Shown here piece after piece: positions 33,754 to 43,566 of a stretch of DNA of 64,000 nt; the first letter of the stretch is position 1; every line of letters starts with the position of its first letter. The stretch comes from JBFJKD01 sp041600415. GTDB taxonomy: Bacteria > Pseudomonadota > Gammaproteobacteria > Pseudomonadales > Porticoccaceae. Location: contig JBFIKF010000002.1 in assembly GCA_041600415.1 (NCBI GenBank), positions 419,293 to 483,292 on the forward strand. Direction: 5' to 3'. The notes under the pieces are model-generated. The model ran no database searches and was not told the DNA's origin. It saw only the letters and a list, made by a program, of their open reading frames with translations. A program made the position numbers and the translations under genes.

Positions 33754-36045
33754 CTACGCAGTTAGCACGCCCCTTGCCACCCTGAGCGTTTTAGCAGCCG
33801 CGACCATTTTCTCCAACGCGGATTCAACCTCCGGCCAGGCGCGGGTTTTTAAACCACAATCCGGGTTCACCCACAGACGTTCTTGCGGAATATACCGCGC
33901 GGCCTCCTCGAGCAAGGCCACCATGGCATCCGTGCTGGGGATATTTGGCGAATGGATATCGTACACGCCGGGACCGATATCATTGGGGTACGCAAAATTC
34001 TCAAAGGCATTAAGCAGTTCCATGCGGGAGCGGGATGTCTCAATGGTAATCACATCCGCATCCATCGCGGCGATCCAGGCAATAATGTCGTTAAAGTTCG
34101 AATAACACATATGGGTGTGGATCTGTGTTGCGTCCGCCACGCCACTGGCCGTCACCTTGAATGCATGCACTGCCCAATGCAAATAATCTGCCCAGTGTTT
34201 ACGCCGCAACGGCAACCCTTCACGCAACGCCGCCTCGTCGATCTGAATAATACCCACACCGGACTTTTCCAGATCGAGCACTTCGTCCCGCAATGCCAGG
34301 GCAATTTGCAGGCACGTATCGGCACGGGGTATATCGTCCCGCACAAATGACCAGTTCAGTATGGTCACCGGACCGGTGAGCATGCCTTTGACCGGCTTGC
34401 TGGTTAACGACCGGGCATAGTTGATCCAGTCCACCGTGATAGCACGCGGACGACTTATGTCGCCGTAAATAATCGGCGGCTTGACGCACCGTGACCCATA
34501 GGACTGCACCCAGCCATTAGTGGTAAATGTAAAACCCTGTAACTGTTCGCCGAAGTATTCCACCATGTCGTTGCGTTCTGGCTCCCCATGGACCAGCACG
34601 TCGAGCCCAAGTTTTTCCTGCGCGCCAATCACCCGCGCAATCTCGGCGCGCATGGCCTGCCGGTAAACCGTTTCGCCAATCTCGCCATTTTTGTACCGAC
34701 GCCGAGCCGCACGAATTTCCGGGGTTTGCGGAAAGGAACCGATGGTAGTGGTCGGGAATAATGGCAGCTTAAGCCATGCGTGCTGAGCGGCGTTGCGCTC
34801 ACAAAAAGGCGCATTGCGCCGAGCATATTCGCCATCAACACCCGCAACGCGCTGCTTAACTTGCGGCTGATGAATACGCGGGGACTGGCTGCGACCAAGC
34901 ATGGCGCTGCGCAACAATGCTAACTCGTCGACCACGGCATTCTGATTATCCAGAGCTCGGCGCAACAGATGTAATTCCGCCAGTTTCTGTTTGGCAAACG
35001 CCAGCCAATGGACAATATCCGGATCGAGATGCTCCTCCGAATCGAGGTCCATCGGCACATGAAGTAGCGAACAATTCGGAGCGAGCCACAACCGCTCCCC
35101 CAGCTGTGCAGCCACTGCGCGCACTTTGCCAAGCGCCGCATCCGGATCGGTGCGCCAGATATTGCGCCCGTCGATAATCCCGCAGGACAATATTTGCGTC
35201 GCACCCAGGCGCTCCACAACGATGGGAATTTCCTGCGGGGCACGCACGCCATCGATATGCACTCCCGCCACTGGCAAATCGAGTAGCACTGACAGATTAT
35301 CTTCCAGCCCACCAAAATAATTTGCCACCAGCAAATTAATATTCGACGTAGTTAAATACTGGTAAGCGGTGCTAAACGCGGCCTGCCAATCCACGCTCAG
35401 ATCCAGCGACAAAATCGGCTCGTCGAGCTGCACCCACTGCACTCCCTGTGCTGTTAAACGCGCGAGAATTTGCGCATAAACGGGTAGCAAACGATCCAGC
35501 AAGCGCAACTTGTCGAGATCCGTGCCGGTCATTTTACCCAGCCACAAATAGGTCAACGGGCCGGGGACGACCGCTTTAACCCGGTGCCCCAGAGCCAGCG
35601 CTTCCGCGACCTGGTCGAATAACCGCTCGGAAGCCAGGCAAAACGCCTGTTCGCGACTAAATTCCGGAACGATGTAATGATAATTACTATCAAACCACTT
35701 GGTCATTTCGCAGGCGGCTACTGGTTCGCCGCTGTGGACACGCCCGCGCGCCATACGAAAACAGGTATCCAGTTCTGTTTCGTCAACGCCCGGAACAAAA
35801 CGTCCGGGAATCGCCCCCAGAGTCAGCGACCAGTCGAGAATATGATCGTAAAAGGAAAAGTCGCCCACCGGAATCCAGTCGATTCCGGCGTCCGCCTGCT
35901 GTTGCCAGTGTCGGCTGCGCAAGGCTCTCCCCAGCTCCTCTAGTTGCGTCCCATCAATCTCCTCGCGCCAGTAACTCTCCAGCGCTCGTTTCAATTCCCG
36001 CTGCGCGCCAATACGCGGATAACCCAAATTATGTGTGACAGCCAC
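33754..36045 (-). CDS. metE: Cobalamin-independent methionine synthase
   Basis: Cytosolic zinc enzyme transferring methyl from 5-methyl-THF-triglutamate to homocysteine. The 763-residue two-barrel protein starts VTHNLGYPRIGAQRELKRAL (folate side). The C-terminal catalytic barrel carries zinc ligands in QIHTHMCYSNF (His, Cys) and NPDCGLKTR (Cys). It is divergent from a MetR-type LysR gene 150 bp away, the classic metE/metR arrangement, so activation by MetR with homocysteine is expected. Confidence 0.97.
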   Translation of the reverse strand: MAVTHNLGYPRIGAQRELKRALESYWREEIDGTQLEELGRALRSRHWQQQADAGIDWIPVGDFSFYDHILDWSLTLGAIPGRFVPGVDETELDTCFRMARGRVHSGEPVAACEMTKWFDSNYHYIVPEFSREQAFCLASERLFDQVAEALALGHRVKAVVPGPLTYLWLGKMTGTDLDKLRLLDRLLPVYAQILARLTAQGVQWVQLDEPILSLDLSVDWQAAFSTAYQYLTTSNINLLVANYFGGLEDNLSVLLDLPVAGVHIDGVRAPQEIPIVVERLGATQILSCGIIDGRNIWRTDPDAALGKVRAVAAQLGERLWLAPNCSLLHVPMDLDSEEHLDPDIVHWLAFAKQKLAELHLLRRALDNQNAVVDELALLRSAMLGRSQSPRIHQPQVKQRVAGVDGEYARRNAPFCERNAAQHAWLKLPLFPTTTIGSFPQTPEIRAARRRYKNGEIGETVYRQAMRAEIARVIGAQEKLGLDVLVHGEPERNDMVEYFGEQLQGFTFTTNGWVQSYGSRCVKPPIIYGDISRPRAITVDWINYARSLTSKPVKGMLTGPVTILNWSFVRDDIPRADTCLQIALALRDEVLDLEKSGVGIIQIDEAALREGLPLRRKHWADYLHWAVHAFKVTASGVADATQIHTHMCYSNFNDIIAWIAAMDADVITIETSRSRMELLNAFENFAYPNDIGPGVYDIHSPNIPSTDAMVALLEEAARYIPQERLWVNPDCGLKTRAWPEVESALEKMVAAAKTLRVARGVLTA

Positions 36046-36195
36046 CGGTTAAACTCCGTGATTAAGAAAATGGACGCCGTTGCCGCCCGGCACTTCGGAC
36101 GAAACTGGTGTCTCTCGACGTTGCAGGGAGTATGGGATGAGCTTAAAATTAGATCAATTTCATAATTTTTATAGTTATCATGAGAATAATTAACG

Positions 36196-37098
36196 ATGTT
36201 TCTGGACACTAAACACCTGCGTAGCCTGCTCGCTATTTATGAAACCGGCAGTATGGTGCGCGCCGCCGAAAGTTTGCACCTCACGCAGTCGGCTCTGTCA
36301 CACCAGATCAAGGCTATCGAGCGCCACTACGACGTGCCGCTGTTCCTGCGCAGCACCAAACCCCTGACGCTAACGCCGGCGGGGCACAAGGTCGTCGCGC
36401 TGGCGCAACAGGTGCTGCCAAGCATCAGCGCTACCGAGGATCAGTTAAAACGTTTTAGCGAGGGTGAGGCTGGCCGCCTGCATATCGCCATCGAATGCCA
36501 TGCCTGTTTTGAGTGGCTGCGACCGGTGCTGGTGGACTATCGCCACCAATGGCCGGACGTTGAGGTAGACATTCGCATGGACGTGAGTTTCGACCCTCTG
36601 CCGTCCTTACAGCGCGGGGACGTGGACCTCGTCGTCACTTCAGACCCCAGTAATTCGGCCAACATTGTCTGCGAGACCCTGTGCGATTATCAGGCCCTGC
36701 TCATCATGGCGCCGGAACACCCCCTTGCCAGCAAGGCATTTATCGAACCGGCGGATCTGGCCGACCAGACTCTGATTACTTACCCCGTGGAGAGACAGCG
36801 TCTGGATATCTTTCGGCATTTTTTACAACCCGCCCAGGTGGAACCTGCCAGTGTTCGCCAGTCGGAACTGACGGCGATTATTCTGTTGTTGGTCGCCAGC
36901 GGGAAAGGTGTCACGGCGCTACCCGACTGGGTTCTGGACGATGCGCACCACAGCACCAGCCTGACGGCAAAACCCCTCGGGGCCGAAGGTATGTCAGGCA
37001 CCTTGTATGCCGCGGTGCGCGCCTCCGATAGCACTTCTCGGTTTATCACGGATTTTATTGCAATCGCCCGCCACTACCACCGCCGTCGCCACATCTAG
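36196..37098 (+). CDS. metR: LysR-family regulator MetR
   Basis: A 300-residue LysR protein. The N-terminal winged HTH contains MVRAAESLHLTQSALSHQIKA, with AIECHACFEWLRPVL beginning the effector domain, a segment typical of MetR. The position divergent from metE supports the name. It would sense homocysteine and activate metE. I could not find a clean TGAAnnnnnTTCA box by eye in the intergenic region. rsmE starts 17 bp after the stop, so they are probably co-transcribed. Confidence 0.92.
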   Translation: MFLDTKHLRSLLAIYETGSMVRAAESLHLTQSALSHQIKAIERHYDVPLFLRSTKPLTLTPAGHKVVALAQQVLPSISATEDQLKRFSEGEAGRLHIAIECHACFEWLRPVLVDYRHQWPDVEVDIRMDVSFDPLPSLQRGDVDLVVTSDPSNSANIVCETLCDYQALLIMAPEHPLASKAFIEPADLADQTLITYPVERQRLDIFRHFLQPAQVEPASVRQSELTAIILLLVASGKGVTALPDWVLDDAHHSTSLTAKPLGAEGMSGTLYAAVRASDSTSRFITDFIAIARHYHRRRHI

Positions 37099-37114
37099 GA
37101 AAAAAGCCCGGCAT

Positions 37115-37867
37115 ATGAATTTACTGTTACTCAGCGCGGAGGATCTGATCGGTGCTAACCGCGCCTGTTTTAGTGACCGCCGGGTGCGGCACCTGAATGA
37201 AGTGCTTAAACTAAAAACTGGCGATAGCGTTAAAGTCGGAATCATTAACTGCGCGATCTGTGTAGCGCATATCCGGCATATCGATGCCACCCGTGTGGAA
37301 CTGGAACTGGCGCCGGAGGTGGAGCATAAACCACCGCCGCCCGCGCTGCCGGTCACGTTAATCGTCGCCTTACCACGGCCAAAAATGCTCAGGCGCATAA
37401 TCCAGACCAGCGCTACACTCGGCGTCAAACGGCTGCATTTTATCCATAGCCATCGCGTCGAAAAAAGCTACTGGCAAACCCCGTTGCTCAGGTCTGATGC
37501 CATACACGAAAATCTGTTACTCGGTCTCGAGCAGGCCGGGGACACCATTCTACCCGAGGTCTCGCTGCATAAACGGTTCAAACCCTTTGTGGAAGATCAG
37601 TTGCCCGCAATCATTACCGGTTCCCGGGCGCTGGTCGCTCACCCAATGGCCCCTACGCTGGCACCCCGTGGGGTTGATGAAAAAATCACATTGGTGATTG
37701 GCCCGGAGGGCGGCTTTATACCTTACGAATTAGACAAGCTTGAGTCTGTTGGCTGTACTCCCGTTTCTCTTGGACCGCGCATATTGCGGGTGGAAACGGT
37801 CATACCGGTGCTCCTGAGCAGATTGTTCAGTATCGAATATATTGATTACCAAATTGGAAACGTTTGA
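37115..37867 (+). CDS. rsmE: 16S rRNA (uracil1498-N3)-methyltransferase RsmE
   Basis: SPOUT-class methyltransferase. The 250 residues begin with the PUA-like RNA-binding part (DRRVRHLNEVLKLKTGDSVKVG) and end with the knotted SAM site: TLVIGPEGGF (here VIGPEGGFIPYEL), then SLGPRILRVETV. The start at 37115 follows a long overlap with the metR reading region and is chosen because it begins the canonical N-terminus. A decayed partial copy of this gene lies at 38600-38860. Confidence 0.94.
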   Translation: MNLLLLSAEDLIGANRACFSDRRVRHLNEVLKLKTGDSVKVGIINCAICVAHIRHIDATRVELELAPEVEHKPPPPALPVTLIVALPRPKMLRRIIQTSATLGVKRLHFIHSHRVEKSYWQTPLLRSDAIHENLLLGLEQAGDTILPEVSLHKRFKPFVEDQLPAIITGSRALVAHPMAPTLAPRGVDEKITLVIGPEGGFIPYELDKLESVGCTPVSLGPRILRVETVIPVLLSRLFSIEYIDYQIGNV

Positions 37868-37971
37868 AAATCCAAAAACAATGAGCACGCGCCTTAAACC
37901 TGGACTATATAAGCCATTATCCAGCGCGATCAAAAAATTGCATAACGATAATTATCTCATCGGATTTGCCA

Positions 37972-38181
37972 TCAGCGATTTATGCGAAAGCCAATCTTGA
38001 CGGTGACCTGCCAGTGTTTGATTTCACCATTTTCAATAAAACCACGCTGATCTGTAACCTGATACCAGTGCAGGTCGGTCAAATTTTTTGACGCCTCCGC
38101 AACCGCAACACGAATGGCGTCATCGGAACTCTTAGTGGAACTACCGGTGATCTCTATATGTTTATAAGTGTGTTCTGACAT
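37972..38181 (-). CDS. Dodecin family flavin-binding protein
   Basis: A 69-residue dodecin: HTYKHIEITGSSTKSSDDAI at the N-terminus, DLHWYQVTDQRG with the flavin-stacking Trp, and the final strand HWQVTVKIGFRI. It forms dodecameric shells that store or buffer flavin in the cytosol. The ATG at 38181 has AAGGAG 7 nt upstream, deciding against a longer frame. Confidence 0.93.
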   Translation of the reverse strand: MSEHTYKHIEITGSSTKSSDDAIRVAVAEASKNLTDLHWYQVTDQRGFIENGEIKHWQVTVKIGFRINR

Positions 38182-38387
38182 GGAAATACTCCTTACTTGT
38201 TCCAAGAGTGGTGGCCGATTAGATAAAACAGTTACAGGCGATTGCCACAATTATAGTTATAGCACAAATAAACCGTATATTTGTGCAGGCTGCGTAGAGT
38301 GGAACACCGCGAAGAATGGATAAATACAGCCTTGATATTGGGGCCAAAGCACCGATTTTATTTGTCGCATTGGTGGCATTAACCCTT

Positions 38388-38516
38388 AAACAGATTGCAT
38401 ACGCCTGTTTGACGACGGCCCCACTAATAACATATTGGACATGGCGGAAACTATCAATCCTTCGTAAATAATCGATTGATGCGTGCTTTGATTACAACCT
38501 CTAGCTGTTTCTAATT
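38388..38516. repeat. Left copy of the island-flanking direct repeat
   Basis: This 129-bp segment matches 55631-55758 in the same orientation. By hand alignment there are six substitutions and one indel. The right copy ends inside the 3' end of the symporter gene. The left copy contains the equivalent of that stop region although no symporter gene follows. Confidence 0.85.
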
Positions 38517-38860
38517 AGCTCCCCATCAAAACTGTTCCACCCCTCGCGCCACTGTACAAGCGTAGATCGGGACCGCCGGCAAACACTCGTATACAGCGTG
38601 ATGCCGTGCACCAAAACCTGTTAGTTGATCCCAACCAAGCCGGTGACACGATGCTGTGGAAGGTCTCGCTGCACAAACGGTTCAATCCTTTTGTGGAAAA
38701 TCAGCTACCCAAAATTGTTATTGGCCGCCGGGCGGCTGGTAGCCCGCCCCGGTGCCTGCATGCGGATGCCCGGTGGGGCTAACAAATAAATTCCATCGAT
38801 GACCAGCCCTAAAGGCGGCTTTATACCTTACGAAATAGACAAATTAGCGTTAGTGAGTGC
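38505..38860. pseudogene. Chimeric scar: decayed symporter 3' end joined to decayed rsmE fragment
   Basis: Positions ~38505-38606 resemble the minus-strand end of the sodium:solute symporter gene (55743-55855), for example GCCGGCAAAC...CGTA.ACAGC...ATGCC. From ~38600 the sequence instead follows the plus strand of rsmE (37497-37750), with GAGGTCTCGCTGC-like and GGCGGCTTTATACCTTACGA blocks shared. The join falls at a short common TGATGCC. In-frame stops and indels show that neither part is coding. It lies between dodecin and the island transporter gene. Confidence 0.8.
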
Positions 38861-38915
38861 CCCCGAACCGCGACATCACTATCCATCTTACGGATGGATT
38901 ACTCGCCAATAAGCA

Positions 38916-41318
38916 TTAATTCTCACGCGACGGTAATGACATACTGGCAACAGTATTATTTAACATTTTAGGACTAAAGCTAATCAATAATAAGGGAATA
39001 ATAAAAAGAGCGCCCAAACAGTTAATCAGCATCACCAAGGCCAATAACAAACCCATATCCGCCTGAAAACGTAAATTAGACATAAAATACCAGGCCCCGA
39101 TAGCCACCACCATCGTGACCGCGGTAATCAGTATAGCGCGCCCACTGGTTGAGATTGCGTGGTGTACAGCGCTGACTACGGTACTGTGCAAACCACTTTT
39201 ATTTTCCTCTATCGTGCGACTAAGTAGATAAATACCGTAATCAATACCTACACCCATGCCAACGGAGAGAATAGGCAACGTATTTACGTTAAAGCTAATT
39301 CCCATCATTACCATAATTGCGGAAATAACTACATTGGTAAACAACAATGGCACCAACAGTATTATAACCGCTGAAAAGGCTCTGTAGCCCCACCATATAA
39401 AACCGATTATCGCGATGAGTGTTAGCACAAAGTTAAGTATTTGTGCCCTTTCAATTTCTTTGTTAGTAGCAGCAGCCAGGCCGATGCTACCAGCGGCCAT
39501 GCGCAGATGGCCATACTGTCCACTATCTGCCTGCGTCAATTGATCAATACGGCTTTGCGCCAGATTCACAACTTGATTAACGGTGTCTGCTTTGTGATCC
39601 GCCACAAAAAAACGTATGCTCGCACTGCCGTATTCACGTTCAAAATAATGATCGAAATCTCCTGGAGCTGAGCCTGCCTGGAGCAGGTGTGTGTTATGTC
39701 CCGCCTCATCCTGAGTACGTGGTAAGATTTCAAATTTCGGATGATTACCAGACAAACTACGCGCAACACCCGGCAACAGATCGACGTAAGATAAACTTCC
39801 TTTTATTAAAGCCGAATTATCCATTGATGCCTGGAACTTTTGCATTTGATAGATAATATCCAGGTCTCTTATGTCACGCTTTAAACCGACACCTTCTCGG
39901 AGCGGCTCCCTTGATGGCTCCATAATGACAAGTAATTCATCGGTGCCAATAAACTTGTCTGCATGTACGTTTATAGCCTTGTTATAACTGGACTCCGGCC
40001 ACAACAAGCTCGTCCCGGGAACCAACTCGCCTACTGAAACGTCTTTTGCGATATACAGTGTTGCACCCAGCGTTAATAGCAGACAAACCCATAAAGCCTT
40101 TCTGCCAGCCGCGAAACCGGTTGTCGCAATTACACTTTTCAGAAACAACGTTATGAGCCCGGCATTCCCGGTGCTGCCGTTATTCGCCTGAGGGATATCA
40201 GTTTTCAGATAACTTAACATCAATGGCATCATTACCAAAACCGAAACAACAACACTTAAAGCCCATACTCCGCTAAAGAGCGCCAGCTTTTGCATCATCG
40301 GTATATCAGCAACGCCAATCAAAAATATCCCGGCCGCATCGGTCACTATTCCGAGCATTCCAGGCCTGAACTGCCTTTTAAACAACTGCACGATGGTATC
40401 GCGCTGGTTTATGTCATTTTGACAAAGTTCAACGTAGCGCATACCCATCTGCACGGAATGACTTAAAGTTCGGGCCATTATCAGCATGGGAATGACTAAA
40501 ATAAGAGGATCCATAGTCCAGCCAAGTACGCCAACAAACCCAAGCCCCCACACCGCACTGACCAGTGACGCTGTACCAGCAAGCAAAACAAGCCGTAGAT
40601 TTTTTGACGAATACCAAAGCATGGCAAGCATGAGAAAAAACGAAATGGCTAATATATTTATAACTTCTGCGTTATAGGTGTAAATCCACCCGGTTAGTAC
40701 AGGTTGTCCAAATAAATATATTTTTGTATTTTTATCTGTAAATTGAGTTTCAAGGGATCGTAAATATGTAAAAACGGACTGGTAATCAACCTCTGATGGA
40801 ATAAGATTTGCCTGGAAATACGCCGAAGTGCCATCAAAGGAAACGTAAGTTCCAACAACACCCGCAGTATTTCGAGCATCAGCCGACAACTGTCTTAATT
40901 CGTTAGTGGTAGATGGTAAAGGTTTATCTCGTGCCACGAGCGGCACGCTATACGCCCCATACTCGTCGACTTTCATTCTTCTTACTTTACGGGATGTCAG
41001 CGAAAAGACCTGGTCGTGATTAACGCCCGGAGTAGCATCCAAAGCGTCAGTAAGCGCTTTTATTTTATTTAGCCCATCTGCACTAAAGATCGTACCATCC
41101 GTCCTCTCTAGAACAGCCCTGATTGCTAATGGACCGCCATATTGAGATTCGTATGCCAAATGGGTCTTAACAAATGGATCACTCTGTGGGAGCATTTCAT
41201 CGTATACGGTTTCAAATCTCACTTCCTTAGCATAGTAGCCCATTGCTATGGTTACAAAAAATATAGCCAAAAGAGCAAAAGCACGTCTTTCAAAAAGCAT
41301 TATTATTAATTTATTCAC
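38916..41318 (-). CDS. MMPL/RND-family transporter (hydrophobic-substrate type)
   Basis: A protein of about 800 residues with the RND duplication: TM1, a large periplasmic loop, TM2-6 (LVIPMLIMARTLSHSVQMG), then TM7, a second loop and TM8-12 (LSVGMGVGIDYGIYLLSRT). This is the MMPL/Patched-like branch, associated with lipids, sterols and hydrophobic compounds rather than drug AcrB pumps; no fusion protein is encoded nearby. The start is taken as GTG 41318, just inside the YCF48 gene end; ATG 41300 also fits. It is the last gene of the leftward catabolic operon. Confidence 0.87.
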   Translation of the reverse strand: MNKLIIMLFERRAFALLAIFFVTIAMGYYAKEVRFETVYDEMLPQSDPFVKTHLAYESQYGGPLAIRAVLERTDGTIFSADGLNKIKALTDALDATPGVNHDQVFSLTSRKVRRMKVDEYGAYSVPLVARDKPLPSTTNELRQLSADARNTAGVVGTYVSFDGTSAYFQANLIPSEVDYQSVFTYLRSLETQFTDKNTKIYLFGQPVLTGWIYTYNAEVINILAISFFLMLAMLWYSSKNLRLVLLAGTASLVSAVWGLGFVGVLGWTMDPLILVIPMLIMARTLSHSVQMGMRYVELCQNDINQRDTIVQLFKRQFRPGMLGIVTDAAGIFLIGVADIPMMQKLALFSGVWALSVVVSVLVMMPLMLSYLKTDIPQANNGSTGNAGLITLFLKSVIATTGFAAGRKALWVCLLLTLGATLYIAKDVSVGELVPGTSLLWPESSYNKAINVHADKFIGTDELLVIMEPSREPLREGVGLKRDIRDLDIIYQMQKFQASMDNSALIKGSLSYVDLLPGVARSLSGNHPKFEILPRTQDEAGHNTHLLQAGSAPGDFDHYFEREYGSASIRFFVADHKADTVNQVVNLAQSRIDQLTQADSGQYGHLRMAAGSIGLAAATNKEIERAQILNFVLTLIAIIGFIWWGYRAFSAVIILLVPLLFTNVVISAIMVMMGISFNVNTLPILSVGMGVGIDYGIYLLSRTIEENKSGLHSTVVSAVHHAISTSGRAILITAVTMVVAIGAWYFMSNLRFQADMGLLLALVMLINCLGALFIIPLLLISFSPKMLNNTVASMSLPSREN

Positions 41319-42462
41319 AAGCACTGAACTCTGCGGAGGTTGCCAGGTCTTGCGAGGCGCCACGAATACCAGCACGCGTAGTCTTCCTTAATGATCCCCC
41401 ATTACCCACCAATTCTATATCGCTGTCCTTTACCGTTACATCGACGTACCAGCCCAATGACGTGCCGTTCTTAAATTGTACACATTGCCACTTCGTACCA
41501 TCGTTAGATAGATACAGCTTTTTCCCATCACCTACCGCGAGGAATACCTGGTCGAAGTACTCGATTCTATACAAGTCGCTCTCCAGCCCCGTGAGAGACT
41601 GAACCCATGTTTCACCAGAATCCACGGATTTTAATACCAGTCCTTTTTGGCCAACTGCTATTATAGTTCCGCCGTCATCCGGTGCTACACAGTCAAATAT
41701 GGCTGGCTCAATTCCGCCACCATGTTTTTTTGTCCACTGCTTGCCTGTTTCCACTAGCACCAGCCCGTACTCTCCCACTATAATAATCTCGCCCTGCGAA
41801 TTAACACACCCAGAGTACAGGTGAGGAAAGCTCTCCCCAAATTCATTCCATGCTTCCTTGAGCAGCATGTTCCAGTCGATATCCATTTTATGCCACTTAC
41901 GCCGCGCCTTATTACTAGTCATTAACAGACCGTAGCTACCCGTGGCTATCAACGAACCGTCTCGCCGCTCCATTATATTAAAGATATTTTCATCGGAATT
42001 AAGTGCAACAGTTAGCCACTGGGTTACCGCTGTATCAGTATGGAATAGCTTGCCGCGTTCTGCGCCGATCCATATTTCATCGTCTTTTGTTTTAAGTACA
42101 GCGAAAAGATTCGCGTCGCTTGCGAACGGTATTTTAGTTATGTGACCCTGGTTTGTGTTGATTAGCACCATACCCAGAGCGCCTACTGCAATAGCGCTGT
42201 ATTCGCCCAACCTTTCGATTGCAAACAGGGTATCGCGTGCGTTCAGGGTAGTGAGCTGTGCATCTTCACCAGATGTTAAAAACGCACCAGGAAACGACGC
42301 GATGCCCTGGCGCCCCATAATTTGCTCATTTTTCTCAATCGCGTGAGCGTATATCACCGGCGTAGATATACTGAAAAGCAACAACATTTTTATAATTGTT
42401 ATCCGACAGCGCATTTGCTTGCCAGCGCCCACGCGGCCCGCTAGTGTTTTTATTAAAGACAT
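41311..42462 (-). CDS. YCF48/BNR-repeat beta-propeller protein, exported
   Basis: A 383-residue precursor with a signal peptide (ITIIKMLLLFSISTPVIYAHA) and a propeller of repeated blades, each with IxAxGxxGLVLxSxDxGxTW-like units, e.g. GQKGLVLKSVDSGETW. It resembles photosystem II stability factor YCF48 in fold only. In catabolic clusters such proteins accompany MMPL transporters and DUF1329/DUF1302 proteins, and probably scaffold the transporter complex in the periplasm (inference). It overlaps the MMPL start, suggesting coupled translation. A TTG at 42498 is an alternative start. Confidence 0.82.
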   Translation of the reverse strand: MSLIKTLAGRVGAGKQMRCRITIIKMLLLFSISTPVIYAHAIEKNEQIMGRQGIASFPGAFLTSGEDAQLTTLNARDTLFAIERLGEYSAIAVGALGMVLINTNQGHITKIPFASDANLFAVLKTKDDEIWIGAERGKLFHTDTAVTQWLTVALNSDENIFNIMERRDGSLIATGSYGLLMTSNKARRKWHKMDIDWNMLLKEAWNEFGESFPHLYSGCVNSQGEIIIVGEYGLVLVETGKQWTKKHGGGIEPAIFDCVAPDDGGTIIAVGQKGLVLKSVDSGETWVQSLTGLESDLYRIEYFDQVFLAVGDGKKLYLSNDGTKWQCVQFKNGTSLGWYVDVTVKDSDIELVGNGGSLRKTTRAGIRGASQDLATSAEFSACE

Positions 42463-42482
42463 TATTATTGATTCTTGGGTAG

Positions 42483-43019
42483 TCAGGAGGTTGTCCAACG
42501 ACTACTGGCAAGATCGACAATTTTTTCTTTTTCCCATCCAGCGTCGTATGTACACAGCAATTTGGTATCAAACTTCATGCGGTTTATTTTCCATTCACCA
42601 TTCTCCATTTTTCGATAGCTGTCCTCGTAAACACCTCCGAGCCACATAGCGCGCTCTGTGCCATCCACTGGATCTGGAGCGGAAGCAGGCTCTAGTAAAT
42701 ACCAGTTAGCAATCGCTGAATTCCCGTCTTCACTTAGTATTATTTTATTGGGAATCATGTAATGTATAGTCCATAAGAATGGCGTTTGTGCAACCAATTC
42801 TCTAAACACTGTTATACCTTTGTGTACACCAAACGACGCACCGTAATCAAGCTCAATATCATCAGTGACAATAGCCAGCAATCTTTTGGCAAGATTTTCT
42901 GGATCATCTGAAGCTAACGCATGTTCTGCCTTAAGATTACGAATGGCTTCGATGTCTTTTAAACGACTGACCTCTAACTCAAGCCTTTCAAGCCTTCGCC
43001 ACAGCTCTTCGTTATTCAT
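42483..43019 (-). CDS. NTF2/SnoaL-like protein with N-terminal coiled coil
   Basis: A 178-residue protein. An N-terminal helix (LWRRLERLELEVSRLKDIEAI) is followed by an alpha+beta cone: DDIELDYGASFGVHKGI, then THYMIPNKIILSEDGNSAIANWYL and GGVYEDSYRKMENGEWKI. This is the cone fold shared with Rieske beta subunits and ketosteroid-isomerase-like enzymes. There is no signal peptide. ATG 43019 follows AGGAG by 5 nt. It may be an isomerase/dehydratase or an oxygenase accessory subunit; the substrate is unknown. Confidence 0.75.
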   Translation of the reverse strand: MNNEELWRRLERLELEVSRLKDIEAIRNLKAEHALASDDPENLAKRLLAIVTDDIELDYGASFGVHKGITVFRELVAQTPFLWTIHYMIPNKIILSEDGNSAIANWYLLEPASAPDPVDGTERAMWLGGVYEDSYRKMENGEWKINRMKFDTKLLCTYDAGWEKEKIVDLASSRWTTS

Positions 43020-43102
43020 CTGAACTCCTGAATGGTTACTATAACCTGCCACCAATTCACGTCCTGCTAGCGCGCAAAGGAATATCCATTAAGTATGGTG
43101 TA

Positions 43103-43549
43103 TTAAAACCCACTGATAACTTCTAATACCGTGCCGTCTGGGTCCTTAAAGCATACATAGGCTATCTGCGCTCCATCTTCCCCAGTCATACGTTCGAGAG
43201 GAGCGACAAATTCGACACCCATATGTTGCAGCGCCCTGTATACTTCATCGATATCATCCACCGTAAAAGCAACGCGACAGATTCCCAGGTTATTGAGCGA
43301 CGGATAGGGAGCACCCTTGGTCGGAGGATTTATAAACTGAAGCAAATCGATTACGGGAGCCTGCTCATCGTCGCCCAGTCGCAAAAAAACGACCCTGAAT
43401 TTGGTAGCATCAACGCCCAACGGAACACCAGCTTTCGGATTGTCTAACGTAAAATCATTAACAACTTTAAATCCGAGCTTTTCGTAAAATGGAATGGAAC
43501 GAGACAGGTCGCTAACACATATATTAACGTGAAAAATACGGTTTAACAT
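43103..43549 (-). CDS. VOC/glyoxalase-family protein
   Basis: A 148-residue protein with two paired beta-alpha-beta-beta-beta modules: FHVNICVSDLSRSIPFYEKLGF at the start and CFKDPDGTVLEVI at the end. The first His and final Glu expected as metal ligands are present, but the middle ligand position (GICRVAFTVDDIDE) has Arg/Ala where His is usual, so the metal site may be altered. It could be a dioxygenase, isomerase or binding protein. Part of the leftward catabolic operon. Confidence 0.8.
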   Translation of the reverse strand: MLNRIFHVNICVSDLSRSIPFYEKLGFKVVNDFTLDNPKAGVPLGVDATKFRVVFLRLGDDEQAPVIDLLQFINPPTKGAPYPSLNNLGICRVAFTVDDIDEVYRALQHMGVEFVAPLERMTGEDGAQIAYVCFKDPDGTVLEVISGF

Positions 43550-43566
43550 TATTTGCCCTTTAAATG

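Noticed and set aside
36046..36195. Cobalamin riboswitch or MetR box upstream of metE
   Set aside because: Only 150 bp is available, I find no B12-box or clean TGAAnnnnnTTCA palindrome, so I do not claim a site.
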